Of a stretch of 64,000 nucleotides of DNA, positions 18,724 through 27,343 are shown piece by piece (the first letter of the stretch is position 1; each line of letters opens with the position of its first letter). This DNA is from Tsuneonella dongtanensis (GTDB taxonomy: Bacteria; Pseudomonadota; Alphaproteobacteria; Sphingomonadales; Sphingomonadaceae). The notes below the pieces were generated by a model. That model saw only the letters and a list, made by a program, of their open reading frames with translations. It ran no database searches and was not told the origin of the DNA. The stretch covers positions 1,488,001 to 1,552,000 of the forward strand of contig NZ_CP016591.1 of assembly GCF_001698205.1 (NCBI RefSeq). The letters are read 5' to 3'. A program made the position numbers and the translations under genes.

Positions 18724-19353
18724 TTAAGCGGACGAGCCTTCGCGGTAGAGTGCGGCCTCGGCGGCACGCCGACGGGTCAGACCGGCCAGGACCCGTCCGC
18801 CGGCGCGGTTCCAGCGAGCGAATTCCGCTTCCGCTCCGGCAAAATCACCGGCGAGGTGTTTGCGGGTCAGCGTCGCGCGGGCGATCGCACCGGTGTTGTA
18901 GTGGAAGCTGACGAGGGCGTCGAACTGCGCCTGGCTGGTCGGAGCATCACCGATCGCGCGGGATACGTCGGCGGCATAGCGGACCAGGTCGGCCGCGAGC
19001 CGGGCGTCGGCCTCGGAGCGGGACCACACCGTGCCGGGGCCGATGCCGCGTCCCGTCGCGCCCCAACCGATGGTCCATGGCTCGCCGCCGGTCCCGGGGT
19101 CGGGATAGGCTTCGACCGAGCCATCCGGGCGCAATCGCGCGAGCCCCTCGAACTGCTGGATAAGCGCGATCCCGTGCGTCCCGATCGCACGCGTTTCCCG
19201 GGGATCTGTCACACCTGTCACACTGTCCAGGGAGGAAACAGCGGCGCCCCGCTGCGCCGCATCGATGGCTGCATCGAGTGCGGCCACCTCGCGGCGCGAG
19301 AATCCGCGCTTCAGCAGGCGACGTACGGTGTCGAATATCGGCTTGCGGTCCAT
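18724..19353 (-). CDS. GH24 phage-type lysozyme
   Basis: This 209-residue T4/P22-type lysozyme (GH24, muramidase) has the catalytic Glu in QQFEGLARLRPDG, with the expected following Asp/Thr motif in EAYPDPGTGGEPWTIGWGATG, and the FDALVSFHYNTGA helix. It cleaves the glycan strand of peptidoglycan. No signal peptide is obvious, and the N-terminal 60 residues are an extra helical segment. A GGAGG ribosome site lies 7 bp before ATG 19353. No holin or phage structural gene is nearby, so it is a stand-alone, probably domesticated, enzyme. Confidence 0.88.
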   Translation of the reverse strand: MDRKPIFDTVRRLLKRGFSRREVAALDAAIDAAQRGAAVSSLDSVTGVTDPRETRAIGTHGIALIQQFEGLARLRPDGSVEAYPDPGTGGEPWTIGWGATGRGIGPGTVWSRSEADARLAADLVRYAADVSRAIGDAPTSQAQFDALVSFHYNTGAIARATLTRKHLAGDFAGAEAEFARWNRAGGRVLAGLTRRRAAEAALYREGSSA

Positions 19354-19507
19354 GGAATGCCTCCGCGACAAGGGGGGGCACACGTACTACGCACGTGGTG
19401 ACAGTGTAGGAAAATGAATTCGCGAAGGGCTGTCCGCGCTTGCGGTCGTTTTGGCCTTCCGCGAAAACCCCTATCGCCGCGACGGGTATCGTGAACCACG
19501 GTCCGCT

Positions 19508-20074
19508 ATGGGCGATGCGATGAACGGCATGTCCCCGGACGACGCGAGAGTGGGTCAGCGGGCCGAGCCGCGGTGCGAGACCTTCGCGACCGCGCTGATG
19601 ACATGGAGCTGGCACTCCGCCGCCGTCATGGTCTGCAATATCTCGTCACGCGGGATGATGATCGAAGGGGTGACGCTCCCCGCTCCCGGCGAAGCCGTCG
19701 GGTTGTGGAAGGGAGCGCAGTGCCTGAAGGCGCAGGTCGTCTGGCGAGAGGGGATGAGGGCAGGGCTGCACCTGGACGCGGCAATCGATCCGGCGGATTG
19801 GCGATCGACTTCTCATCCGGGGCAGATCGCTGTCGATCAGACGTTCCGGCGCCTCAAGCGTCTCGGCCCGTTCGTCGCCGACTTCGCCGAGTTCCCCGAT
19901 CCCAGCCCGATCGGGGGAGAAATCCTGTGCGATGTGGCGCGCGGGCTCGAAGAACTCGGCGAATGCCTCGCTGCCGACGACCGAGTGATCGCGACCATCG
20001 CCGAAAAGCTCCAGGTCCTCGACATCGCATCGCAACTGCTGCGCAAGCTGGCCGCTCGTCCCCAGATCACCTGA
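19508..20074 (+). CDS. PilZ-domain protein
   Basis: The protein has 188 residues from ATG 19508 (an upstream in-frame ATG at 19451 is possible, and no ribosome site decides). The PilZ c-di-GMP signature is present: RxxxR as RAEPR near residue 19, then NxSxxG as NISSRG near residue 44. The C-terminal half (about 95-188) is a helical, acidic region of unknown fold. It probably couples cyclic-di-GMP to motility, polysaccharide or surface behaviour. It stands alone between the lysozyme and the XRE regulator. Confidence 0.78.
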   Translation: MGDAMNGMSPDDARVGQRAEPRCETFATALMTWSWHSAAVMVCNISSRGMMIEGVTLPAPGEAVGLWKGAQCLKAQVVWREGMRAGLHLDAAIDPADWRSTSHPGQIAVDQTFRRLKRLGPFVADFAEFPDPSPIGGEILCDVARGLEELGECLAADDRVIATIAEKLQVLDIASQLLRKLAARPQIT

Positions 20075-20121
20075 GGAAAGGCGGTGGTCGCCTTCCGCCT
20101 GTCAAGAGTTCTGGACTGACA

Positions 20122-20153
20122 AGAGCTCTTTACAGTAAAGAGCTCTTTACAGG
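20122..20153. promoter_or_regulatory. Twin palindromic operator before the XRE regulator
   Basis: The 15-bp sequence AAGAGCTCTTTACAG occurs twice in direct orientation (20122-20136 and 20139-20153), 17 bp apart. Each copy carries the perfect palindrome AAGAGCTCTT, and the junction TTTACAGTAAA is itself palindromic. It ends 15 bp before the GTG start of the XRE gene, the usual place for an autoregulatory operator. Confidence 0.8.
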
Positions 20154-20168
20154 CATGGAGGCGATTCG

Positions 20169-20387
20169 GTGCTCAACCGGTTGCGTGAACAGCGCGAGGC
20201 GAAGGGGTGGAGCCAGGGCGAACTCGCCCGCCGGCTCGGAGTGTCGCGCCAGACGATCAACGCGGTCGAAACCGACAAGTACGATCCCTCGCTGCCTCTG
20301 GCGCTGCGCATGGCCAAGTTGTTCGCTGTCGCGGTGCCTGATCTCTTCATCGACGATTGGGAGCCGGAGAATGCAGATGGTCGATAA
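20169..20387 (+). CDS. XRE-family helix-turn-helix regulator (YgzD-like)
   Basis: This 72-residue, single-domain Cro/CI-type regulator has the helix-turn-helix at residues 15-34 (SQGELARRLGVSRQTINAVE) followed by DKYDPSLPLALRMAKLFAV, the pattern of the small YgzD-type family. The start is GTG 20169 with GGAG 7 bp upstream. It overlaps the following membrane-protein gene by 11 bp. Regulators of this class are commonly paired with membrane proteins of unknown function. The twin palindrome just upstream argues for tight autorepression. Confidence 0.9.
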   Translation: MLNRLREQREAKGWSQGELARRLGVSRQTINAVETDKYDPSLPLALRMAKLFAVAVPDLFIDDWEPENADGR

Positions 20388-21033
20388 CGCGCCGAAACCC
20401 TTCTGGTCAGGCTGGGTGAAGTTCGCCGGGCTCGCGCTCGCGGGTGGAGTGACCGGGTTCGTCCTCGCGCGGACAGTCGGACAATCTTTCGAAGCGGGCG
20501 GGGCCCTCTCGCACATTGCGGGATCTGAACCGGCTCTGCTGGTGGCGGCGATGTACATCCTGATGGGCGTCTTCGTCGGCCTCGGTACCTTGTCGCCGCG
20601 GATTGGCGCCGCGGTCCTGAACGTCGAGGACGCGGACGAGGTGCGCGAGCAGGCACCTGTGCTCCTGCCCAGTGCCATCGGCTGCGTGCTCATCGGACTG
20701 TCGCTCGTCGCGCTGGCCCTTGGCGGTCCCGCAGGCCCGCTCTCGCCCACGATGGCAGTGGGCATTGGGGCCGTTTCGCTGGCTATCGCAACCGTGGTGA
20801 CGGTGAAGACCAATCGCCGCGCCGACGAACTGATGCGCGCGCTGTTTCGAGAGACCGGCGCGGCATCGTTCTATCTGATCTTCATCACCCTCGGCGGCTG
20901 GGCAGCGGCGGCGCAAATCGGGCTGGTCCCCGCGCCGAGCGCGATCGCGGTCCTGACCCTTCTCTGGGCCATGCCCCTCGTCGCGTCGTTCTGGGTCATC
21001 GGGCGGCGCGGAATGCTCAAGCCGCGCGGCTGA
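20377..21033 (+). CDS. Multi-pass membrane protein paired with the XRE regulator
   Basis: The 218-residue integral membrane protein has about six hydrophobic segments (near residues 14-32, 49-67, 95-115, 122-142, 165-184 and 187-205) and short loops. I chose ATG 20377 because GGAG (20366-20369) is 7 bp away; ATG 20371 is too close. There is no recognised catalytic motif. Overlap with the regulator gene implies co-translation. Function is unknown; such pairs are often linked to stress or envelope adaptation, but that is not shown here. Confidence 0.82.
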   Translation: MVDNAPKPFWSGWVKFAGLALAGGVTGFVLARTVGQSFEAGGALSHIAGSEPALLVAAMYILMGVFVGLGTLSPRIGAAVLNVEDADEVREQAPVLLPSAIGCVLIGLSLVALALGGPAGPLSPTMAVGIGAVSLAIATVVTVKTNRRADELMRALFRETGAASFYLIFITLGGWAAAAQIGLVPAPSAIAVLTLLWAMPLVASFWVIGRRGMLKPRG

Positions 21034-21038
21034 AAAGG

Positions 21039-21071
21039 CAAGGGGCGCCCGGTTTCCCGGACGCCCCCTTG
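21039..21071. terminator. Bidirectional terminator between the membrane-protein gene and glnA
   Basis: CAAGGGGCGCCCGG (21039-21052) pairs imperfectly with the GC-rich segment ending CCCCCTTG at 21071. The stem is followed by TTTCC on the plus strand and CCTTTTC on the minus strand. The two flanking genes converge here. Confidence 0.75.
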
Positions 21072-21090
21072 TTTCCAGCGAGATCGATGA

Positions 21091-22500
21091 TCAGGCGCTG
21101 AAATACATATCGTATTCGACCGAGCTCGGAGTGGTTTCCCAGCGGCTCACGTCGGCCCAGAGCAGTTCGGCATAGGCGTCGATCTGGTCCTTGGTGAACA
21201 CGTCGCCCTTCAGCAGGAACTCGTGGTCCGCCTCGAGGCTCTCGAGCGCTTCCCGAAGGCTGCCGCACACGGTCGGGACCTCGGCGAGCTCTGCCGGCGG
21301 CAGGTCGTAGAGGTTCTTGTCCATCGCTTCGCCCGGGTGGATCTTGTTCTGGATCCCGTCGAGGCCGGCCATCAGCAGCGCGGCATAGGCGAGGTAGGGG
21401 TTGGCCATCGCATCGGGGAAACGGAATTCCACGCGCTTGGCCTTCTCACCGGCACCATAGGGGATACGGCACGAGGCCGAACGGTTGCGCGCCGAATAGG
21501 CGAGCAGCACCGGCGCTTCGAAGCCCGGGACCAGCCGCTTGTAGCTGTTGGTCGTCGGGTTGGTGAAGGCATTGAGCGCCTTCGCGTGCTTGATGACGCC
21601 GCCGATGAAATAGAGGCACATGTCGGACAGGCCGGCATAGCCGTTGCCCGCGAACAGCGGCTTCTTGCTGTCCCAGATCGACATGTGCGTGTGCATGCCG
21701 CTGCCGTTGTCGTCCTTGATCGGCTTGGGCATGAAGGTCGCGGTCTTGCCGTAGGCGTGGGCGACCTGGTGCACGACGTACTTGTAGATCTGCATCCGGT
21801 CGGCGGTCTCGACGAGCGTGCCGAAGGTCAGGCCCAGCTCGTGCTGCGCGGCGGCCACCTCGTGGTGGTGCTTGTCGCAGGGCAGGCCCATCTCGAGCAT
21901 CGTCGCGACCATTTCGCCGCGGATGTCGACGGCGCTGTCGACCGGGGCGACCGGGAAGTAGCCGCCCTTTGCGCGCGGACGGTGGGCCATGTTGCCGGCC
22001 TCGTAGTCGCGGCCGGTGTTGGTCGGCAGCTCGATGTCGTCGATCTTGTAGCCCGAGCCGTCGTAGCCGTCATAGAACTTCACGTCGTCGAACATGAAGA
22101 ATTCGGCTTCCGGGCCGACATAGACCGTGTCGCCGAGGCCGGTCGACTTGAGGAAGTTCTCGGCGCGCTTGGCGGTCGTGCGCGGGTCGCGCGAATACCA
22201 TTCGCCGGTCGACGGTTCGACGATATCGCAGAACACGATCATCATCGGGGTCGCGCTGAAGGGATCCATGTAGACCCGCTCGAGGTCGGGCTTCAGGATC
22301 ATGTCGGACTCGTTGATCACCTTCCAGCCGGCGATCGAAGAACCGTCGAACATCAGGCCGTCCTCGAGCTCGTCCTCGCCCAGCACGCTCGCGACCATCG
22401 TCAGGTGCTGCCACTTGCCCCGGGGATCGGTGAAGCGCAGGTCGACCCACTCGACCTCGTTTTCCTCGATCTGCTTGAGCACGTTCTTCGCGTTCGACAT
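21091..22500 (-). CDS. glnA: Glutamine synthetase type I
   Basis: This 469-residue dodecameric glutamine synthetase condenses glutamate and ammonia with ATP. Visible features are FDGSSIAGW near residue 53, [10 protein letters not shown], the HHEVA active-site segment, [12 protein letters not shown], and the adenylylation site Tyr398 in [11 protein letters not shown], so activity is probably tuned by GlnE/GlnD. Length and motifs are those of the beta-type GSI. It lies 78 bp downstream of glnB on the same strand, the standard alphaproteobacterial glnBA arrangement. Confidence 0.97.
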   Translation of the reverse strand: MSNAKNVLKQIEENEVEWVDLRFTDPRGKWQHLTMVASVLGEDELEDGLMFDGSSIAGWKVINESDMILKPDLERVYMDPFSATPMMIVFCDIVEPSTGEWYSRDPRTTAKRAENFLKSTGLGDTVYVGPEAEFFMFDDVKFYDGYDGSGYKIDDIELPTNTGRDYEAGNMAHRPRAKGGYFPVAPVDSAVDIRGEMVATMLEMGLPCDKHHHEVAAAQHELGLTFGTLVETADRMQIYKYVVHQVAHAYGKTATFMPKPIKDDNGSGMHTHMSIWDSKKPLFAGNGYAGLSDMCLYFIGGVIKHAKALNAFTNPTTNSYKRLVPGFEAPVLLAYSARNRSASCRIPYGAGEKAKRVEFRFPDAMANPYLAYAALLMAGLDGIQNKIHPGEAMDKNLYDLPPAELAEVPTVCGSLREALESLEADHEFLLKGDVFTKDQIDAYAELLWADVSRWETTPSSVEYDMYFSA

Positions 22501-22578
22501 GTCATTTCCTCGTAGGTTGCCCGTTTGAGGCCGGGCGGGGATGGGTGCGGTCGGCGGGGTACAGGCCGACCGCGGAAA

Positions 22579-23052
<474 letters not shown>

Positions 23053-23174
23053 CTAGGACATCGGCGGACCGGTTCAAAGGCGGTTTTTGGCAGAATCCGC
23101 GCGGCCGGACCCGCTGACGCGCAATATTCGAGCGGATGCCGCTTGATGCTGCCCGTCCTTGAAGCAGGCATTGC

Positions 23175-24113
23175 CTAAATTTTGGGCAGTCGCAATCCGG
23201 ACGCTTCGTCGAGGCCGGCCATCAGATTGAGCGATTGCACCGCTGCGCCGCTCGCGCCCTTGCCCAGGTTGTCGAGGTCCGCGACCAGCCGGACCTGCGA
23301 TCCGTCGGCGCTCGCGAATACGTGCAGATCCATCGCGTCGGATGGTTCGCGCGAGCGACGGAGGAGGAGTTCGCGATCGGCGGGGGCATCGCCCATGCGG
23401 ACCACGCGGCGACCCTCATAGAAGCTCGCGAGCGCATCGCGCAGGGCGTCGGCCGTGCCGGCGCCGGGCATGGCCGCGAGGGGCAGGGGCACTTCGACGA
23501 CCATGCCCCGATGCGCCGGGATCACCGCGGGCGTGAACAGCGGCGCCACCGACAGCCCGCAGCGGGCCTGCATCTCGGGAACGTGCTTGTGCCCAAGGCC
23601 GAGCGCGTATCCGCGCCAGGCGATGTCGCTATCCTCCTCGAAACGCGCGATCAGGCTCTTGCCGCCGCCCGAGTACCCGGAGACGGCGTTGCATGTGTAC
23701 GGCCAGTCGGCGGGGAGGAGCCCGGCGCGCACCAGCGGCGCGACGAGCGCGATGAAACCGGTCGAATAGCAGCCGGGGTTCGAGACCCGCGCTGCTCCGG
23801 CGACGGCATCTCGGCCCACAACCTCGGGGAAGCCGTAGGTCCAGTCGTCGGCCACCCGGTGCGCGGTCGAGGCGTCGATGACCCGCGTGCCGCTGCCGGG
23901 GTCGATCATCGCGACCGCCTCGCGGGCAGCGTCGTCGGGCAGGCAGAGGATCGCGAAGTCAGCCGCGTTGAGCGCCTCGGCCCTCGCGGCGGCGTCCTTG
24001 CGCCGCGCCTCGTCGAGCGTGAGCAGTTCGAACTCGCTCCGGCCCGCGAGCCGGTCGGCGATTTCGAGCCCGGTCGTCCCGACCGCCCCGTCGATGAAGA
24101 CCGTCGCCGTCAT
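23175..24113 (-). CDS. argC: N-acetyl-gamma-glutamyl-phosphate reductase
   Basis: This 312-residue short-form (type 2) ArgC carries out the NADPH-dependent reduction of N-acetyl-glutamyl-5-phosphate in arginine synthesis. Visible motifs are the Rossmann start FIDGAVGTTGLEI, the active-site Cys115 in VSNPGCYSTGF, and SGYSGGGKSL. ATG 24113 lies 4 bp after the stop of the SH3b-domain gene, so the two are almost certainly co-transcribed. No other arginine gene is adjacent. Confidence 0.94.
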   Translation of the reverse strand: MTATVFIDGAVGTTGLEIADRLAGRSEFELLTLDEARRKDAAARAEALNAADFAILCLPDDAAREAVAMIDPGSGTRVIDASTAHRVADDWTYGFPEVVGRDAVAGAARVSNPGCYSTGFIALVAPLVRAGLLPADWPYTCNAVSGYSGGGKSLIARFEEDSDIAWRGYALGLGHKHVPEMQARCGLSVAPLFTPAVIPAHRGMVVEVPLPLAAMPGAGTADALRDALASFYEGRRVVRMGDAPADRELLLRRSREPSDAMDLHVFASADGSQVRLVADLDNLGKGASGAAVQSLNLMAGLDEASGLRLPKI

Positions 24114-24117
24114 GGCG

Positions 24118-24465
24118 TCAGTCGGCGGGTTCGAGTTCGGTGAGGTGGAGGTAACCCGAGGGCCCCTCCGGTCCGAGGCAGCACCAGCACCAGTTCCCCG
24201 CGTAGTCGAGCGCCTCGACCCGGGTTCCGGGTTCGAGCCGCGTGACGACGTCGGTGCGGTCGCGCTGCTGGCACAGCAGGTCGGCCCCGGCGGCACCGAC
24301 GGTCCGCAGGTGGGGAATTACGTAATGCGCGCACAGGTAGCGCTCGGCGAGCGCGATATGCGCCAGGTCGCCGCGGATCGGCAGCGTCCCGGTCGCCGGG
24401 CGCGCGCGCGGGCCGGACAGCGAAAGCTGTCCATCCGGCAGGGAATATGCGCCCTCTTCGATCAC
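24118..24465 (-). CDS. SH3b-domain small protein
   Basis: This 115-residue protein has a C-terminal bacterial SH3 domain (about residues 60-112): VVTRLEPGTRVEALDYAGNWCWCCLGPEGPSGYLHLTEL shows the R-V-x-x-L-x-x-x-x-W-x-x-V pattern with an unusual Trp-Cys-Trp-Cys-Cys core. Residues 35-50 (LAERYLCAHYVIPH) form a Cys/His/Tyr-rich helix. There is no signal peptide. It lies directly upstream of argC. Function is unknown; a protein-binding or redox/metal role is possible from the Cys residues but unproven. Confidence 0.75.
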   Translation of the reverse strand: MIEEGAYSLPDGQLSLSGPRARPATGTLPIRGDLAHIALAERYLCAHYVIPHLRTVGAAGADLLCQQRDRTDVVTRLEPGTRVEALDYAGNWCWCCLGPEGPSGYLHLTELEPAD

Positions 24466-24566
24466 TGCTCTTTCCGGCCCCCGGGGAGTTGTCGCGGGCG
24501 CTTAGACGCAAGCGACTAACGGAGCAAGTTTGCCGAATCCTTGCCGCCTGCAGAAATGCACCGCGA

Positions 24567-24636
24567 TGCATCGGACGGCGCAGGCCGATGCACCTGCCCG
24601 ACGACTCCCTTCGAACCGAAACTTCGGTTCGAAGGG
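24567..24636 (+). promoter_or_regulatory. Double-hairpin leader of the desaturase gene
   Basis: Hairpin 1 has TGCATCGG (24567-24574) and CCGATGCA (24585-24592), perfect 8-bp arms with a 10-nt loop. Hairpin 2 has CCCTTCGAACCGAA (24607-24620) and TTCGGTTCGAAGGG (24623-24636), perfect 14-bp arms with a 2-nt spacer. The GGGAGG ribosome site (24634-24639) starts inside the second arm, 6 bp before ATG 24646. It could be an operator or an RNA structure that limits ribosome access. Confidence 0.75.
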
Positions 24637-24645
24637 AGGCAAGTC

Positions 24646-25587
24646 ATGAACCAGATCAACTCAGAGGTATTCACGCCCGATCCGCATCGCGACCGGCGCC
24701 GCGCATTGCTCAAGAACCATCCGGAGATCGCCGGGCTCGTGGGGCGCGATTCCCGTACGGCCGGCTGGATCGCTGTCGTTGTGACGGCGCAGGTCGCGCT
24801 CGCAGGCATCGCCGGGCTATTGCCGACGTGGGCCATGTTCGCATTGGCGTGGGGCGTCGGCGCCTTCGCGGCGCTGGCCCTGTGGACGCTCGTCCACGAA
24901 TGCTCGCACGACTTGGTCCTGGGAAGCGCGAAGGCGAACCGCATGCTTGGCATCGCCGCGTCGTTACCGCTCGTGCTGCCGGTCGGGGCGGCATTCCGCA
25001 CCTATCACCTGCTGCACCACCGGCATCCCGGCCACGCGATCTACGACGTCGACGTGCCCGCGCCGTGGGAAGCGCGCGCGGTGGGCAGTTGTCCGCTGCG
25101 CAAGTCCGTGTGGCTAGCGGCCAACCCGCTGCTCCAGTCGCTCCGTACGGCGCGCATCCGCGACGTGCCGATGGTCGACCGCTGGTTCGTCCTGAACCTC
25201 GCGGTCCAGATCGCGTTCGACGCGGCGGTTGGGATGCTGCTGGGCTGGCAGGCGCTCGCCTACCTCTTTGCCTCGAACTGCTTTGCGCTCGGGCTCCACC
25301 CGCTCGGCGCGCGCTTCGTGCAGGAACACTGCACGCTGCGCGAAGGGCAGGAGACGACCTCGTACTACGGCTCCGCCAACCGGCTGGTGTTCAATGCGGG
25401 CTACCACAACGAGCATCACGACGTGGCGCGCATTCCGTGGAGCCGGTTGCCGGCGCTGCGTGCGGCGGCGCCAGAATTCTACGATACGCTGCACGCGGAA
25501 ACCTCGTGGAGCCGGCTGCTGCTTCGCTTCCTGACCGACAAGTCCTTAAGGATCGACAGCCGCGTCGTGCGCGGGGAGGTGGGGTGA
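24646..25587 (+). CDS. Sphingolipid delta-4 desaturase-like fatty acid desaturase
   Basis: This 313-residue membrane di-iron desaturase has three histidine boxes: HECSH (84-88), HLLHH (121-125) and HNEHH (254-258), with hydrophobic segments between them. The C-terminal third (SYYGSANRLVFNAGYHNEHHD, then RLPALRAAAPEFYDTL and SWSRLLLRFLTD) strongly recalls eukaryotic dihydroceramide desaturase DES1, as does the overall length. It may introduce a double bond or hydroxyl into a sphingoid or fatty acyl chain. The stop overlaps the dgkA start by one base (TGATG). The similarity was judged by eye from remembered DES1 motifs. Confidence 0.85.
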   Translation: MNQINSEVFTPDPHRDRRRALLKNHPEIAGLVGRDSRTAGWIAVVVTAQVALAGIAGLLPTWAMFALAWGVGAFAALALWTLVHECSHDLVLGSAKANRMLGIAASLPLVLPVGAAFRTYHLLHHRHPGHAIYDVDVPAPWEARAVGSCPLRKSVWLAANPLLQSLRTARIRDVPMVDRWFVLNLAVQIAFDAAVGMLLGWQALAYLFASNCFALGLHPLGARFVQEHCTLREGQETTSYYGSANRLVFNAGYHNEHHDVARIPWSRLPALRAAAPEFYDTLHAETSWSRLLLRFLTDKSLRIDSRVVRGEVG

Positions 25588-25940
25588 TGAAGAACGCAGG
25601 GATCCTGGCCCGCGCGGGCTACAGCATCGCGGGCCTGCGCGCGGCCTGGCGCGAGGAGCGCAGCTTCCGCGACCACGTGGCGCTCTCAATGCTCCTGCTG
25701 GCGGGCATGGCGGTGCTGCGGCCGGACGCGTGGTGGTGGGCGGTGATCGTCCTCGCGCTCGCGTGCGGCTGGGCATTCGAGGCCATGAACGCGGCGCTCG
25801 AGGCGCTGTGCGACAGGCTCCATCCCGCCCGCGATCCGGCGATCGGGCGGGCCAAGGACATGGCCTCGGCCGCGGCCTTCGTCGTCAATTGCGCCGCCGC
25901 CGGCCTGGCGATCGCGATGGTCGTCTCAACCGTAGCGTGA
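25587..25940 (+). CDS. dgkA: Diacylglycerol kinase DgkA family
   Basis: This 117-residue small membrane kinase has three hydrophobic helices and the family signature FEAMNAALEALCDRL near residue 70, followed by GRAKDMASAA. DgkA phosphorylates diacylglycerol to phosphatidate at the inner membrane. The first residues of the signature differ slightly from the classical ELLNTAIEAVVDR. It is coupled to the desaturase gene by a TGATG overlap, which hints that the kinase may act on a lipid of the same pathway. Its 3' end overlaps the convergent aminopeptidase gene by 15 bp. Confidence 0.9.
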   Translation: MKNAGILARAGYSIAGLRAAWREERSFRDHVALSMLLLAGMAVLRPDAWWWAVIVLALACGWAFEAMNAALEALCDRLHPARDPAIGRAKDMASAAAFVVNCAAAGLAIAMVVSTVA

Positions 25941-27308
25941 CCGGAGCATGTGCCACGTCGCCCGCAGGCCCAGCGCGGCGCCGCCCTTGGGCCGCCCAGG
26001 CTTCGCGGCGGGGCGCCAGGCGAAGGTATCGAAGTGGGCCCAGTCGATGCCGTCTCCGACGAACTTGTCGAGGAACAATCCGGCCACGCTGGCCCCGGCG
26101 AAACCGTTGGTGTGGCTGTTGTTGATCCCGGCGATGTCGGACTTGAGGTATTCGCGGTAGCTCTCGGGCAGGGGCAGGCGCCAGACCTCGTCGTCGTTCG
26201 CCTTGCCCGCGTCGAGCAGGGCCTGCGCGGTTTCGTCGGTCCGCGCCATGAGCGCGGGAAGGTCCGGGCCGAGCGCCACGCGCGCGGCACCGGTCAGCGT
26301 CGCGAAATCGAGGATCAGGTCGGGCTTCTCCTCGCTCGCCCGGGTAAGCGCGTCGGCAAGGACAAGGCGACCTTCCGCGTCTGTATTGCCGATCTCGACC
26401 GTCAGGCCCTTGCGGCTCTTCAGCACGTCGCCCGGACGGAATGCGTTGCCGGCGATGGCGTTTTCCACCGCAGGGATCAGCAGGTGCAGCCGCACCTTGA
26501 GGCCCGCACCCATGACGAGGCCCGCGAGCGCCAGCGCGTGCGCCGCGCCGCCCATGTCCTTCTTCATCAGCAGCATGCCCGCCGCCGGCTTCACGTCGAG
26601 TCCGCCGCTGTCGAAGCATACGCCCTTGCCGACGATCGCGAGGACCGGGTGCTTCTCGTCGCCCCAGGTCAAGTGGATGAGGCGCGGCGCATGTTCGCGC
26701 GCGGCGGCACGGCCGACCGCGTGGACCATCGGATATTCGCGTTCCAGCGCTTCACCCTTGGTGACCGAAAGCTTCGCCTTGTGGGCCTTCGCCAGCGCCT
26801 CCGCCTCGGCTTCGAGCGCAGCGGGGCCCATGTCCTCGGCAGGGGTGTTGACCAGCGTCGCGACCTTCATCGCGGCCTGCGCTTCGGCAACGGCAGGCTC
26901 GATGGCCTTGGCGTCCTTCGTCAGCAGCACGCGGGGCCCTGCCGGCTTGTCATCGTCCTTGTAGCGCGCGAAGCGATACTGCGCGGTCTGCCAGCCGAAG
27001 AGGGCTGGGCCGGGCTCGCCGCCTTCCCTGCGATAGGTGCCTTCGGGCAGCGCTTCGGCGAGCTTGGCCATGCACCAGCTCGACAGCTCGTCCGGATTGG
27101 CGACCCCGCCGACCGCGAACCAGCCGTCTCCGTCGGGCACGATGCCGACCTGGTAGCCGCTGCCGTCGAACTTCTGCGCCTCCAGCGCGGCGCGCTGGCC
27201 CTTCGTCAGGGTCTTCGCCCAGTCGGCAAAGCCGGCTTTGTCGACAAGGTGGATCGCGGTTGCGGCCTGGCCGCGGTCGGGCTGGATTAGCTCGGGGGTT
27301 TTGCTCAT
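25926..27308 (-). CDS. Leucyl aminopeptidase family (M17)
   Basis: This 460-residue cytosolic M17 aminopeptidase has the signature NTDAEGRLVLADAL near residue 315 and active-site lysines in VGKGVCFDSGGLDVKP and MKKDMGGAA. It removes N-terminal residues from peptides using two metal ions. I chose ATG 27308 (MSKTPELIQP) on length. The N-terminal domain (1-150) is divergent, as is usual for this branch. It is divergent from the DUF3298 lipoprotein gene across a 35-bp gap. Confidence 0.92.
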   Translation of the reverse strand: MSKTPELIQPDRGQAATAIHLVDKAGFADWAKTLTKGQRAALEAQKFDGSGYQVGIVPDGDGWFAVGGVANPDELSSWCMAKLAEALPEGTYRREGGEPGPALFGWQTAQYRFARYKDDDKPAGPRVLLTKDAKAIEPAVAEAQAAMKVATLVNTPAEDMGPAALEAEAEALAKAHKAKLSVTKGEALEREYPMVHAVGRAAAREHAPRLIHLTWGDEKHPVLAIVGKGVCFDSGGLDVKPAAGMLLMKKDMGGAAHALALAGLVMGAGLKVRLHLLIPAVENAIAGNAFRPGDVLKSRKGLTVEIGNTDAEGRLVLADALTRASEEKPDLILDFATLTGAARVALGPDLPALMARTDETAQALLDAGKANDDEVWRLPLPESYREYLKSDIAGINNSHTNGFAGASVAGLFLDKFVGDGIDWAHFDTFAWRPAAKPGRPKGGAALGLRATWHMLRSRYG

Positions 27309-27343
27309 ATGCCTGACACCTAGCGACTGCTTCGAGGATTCCA

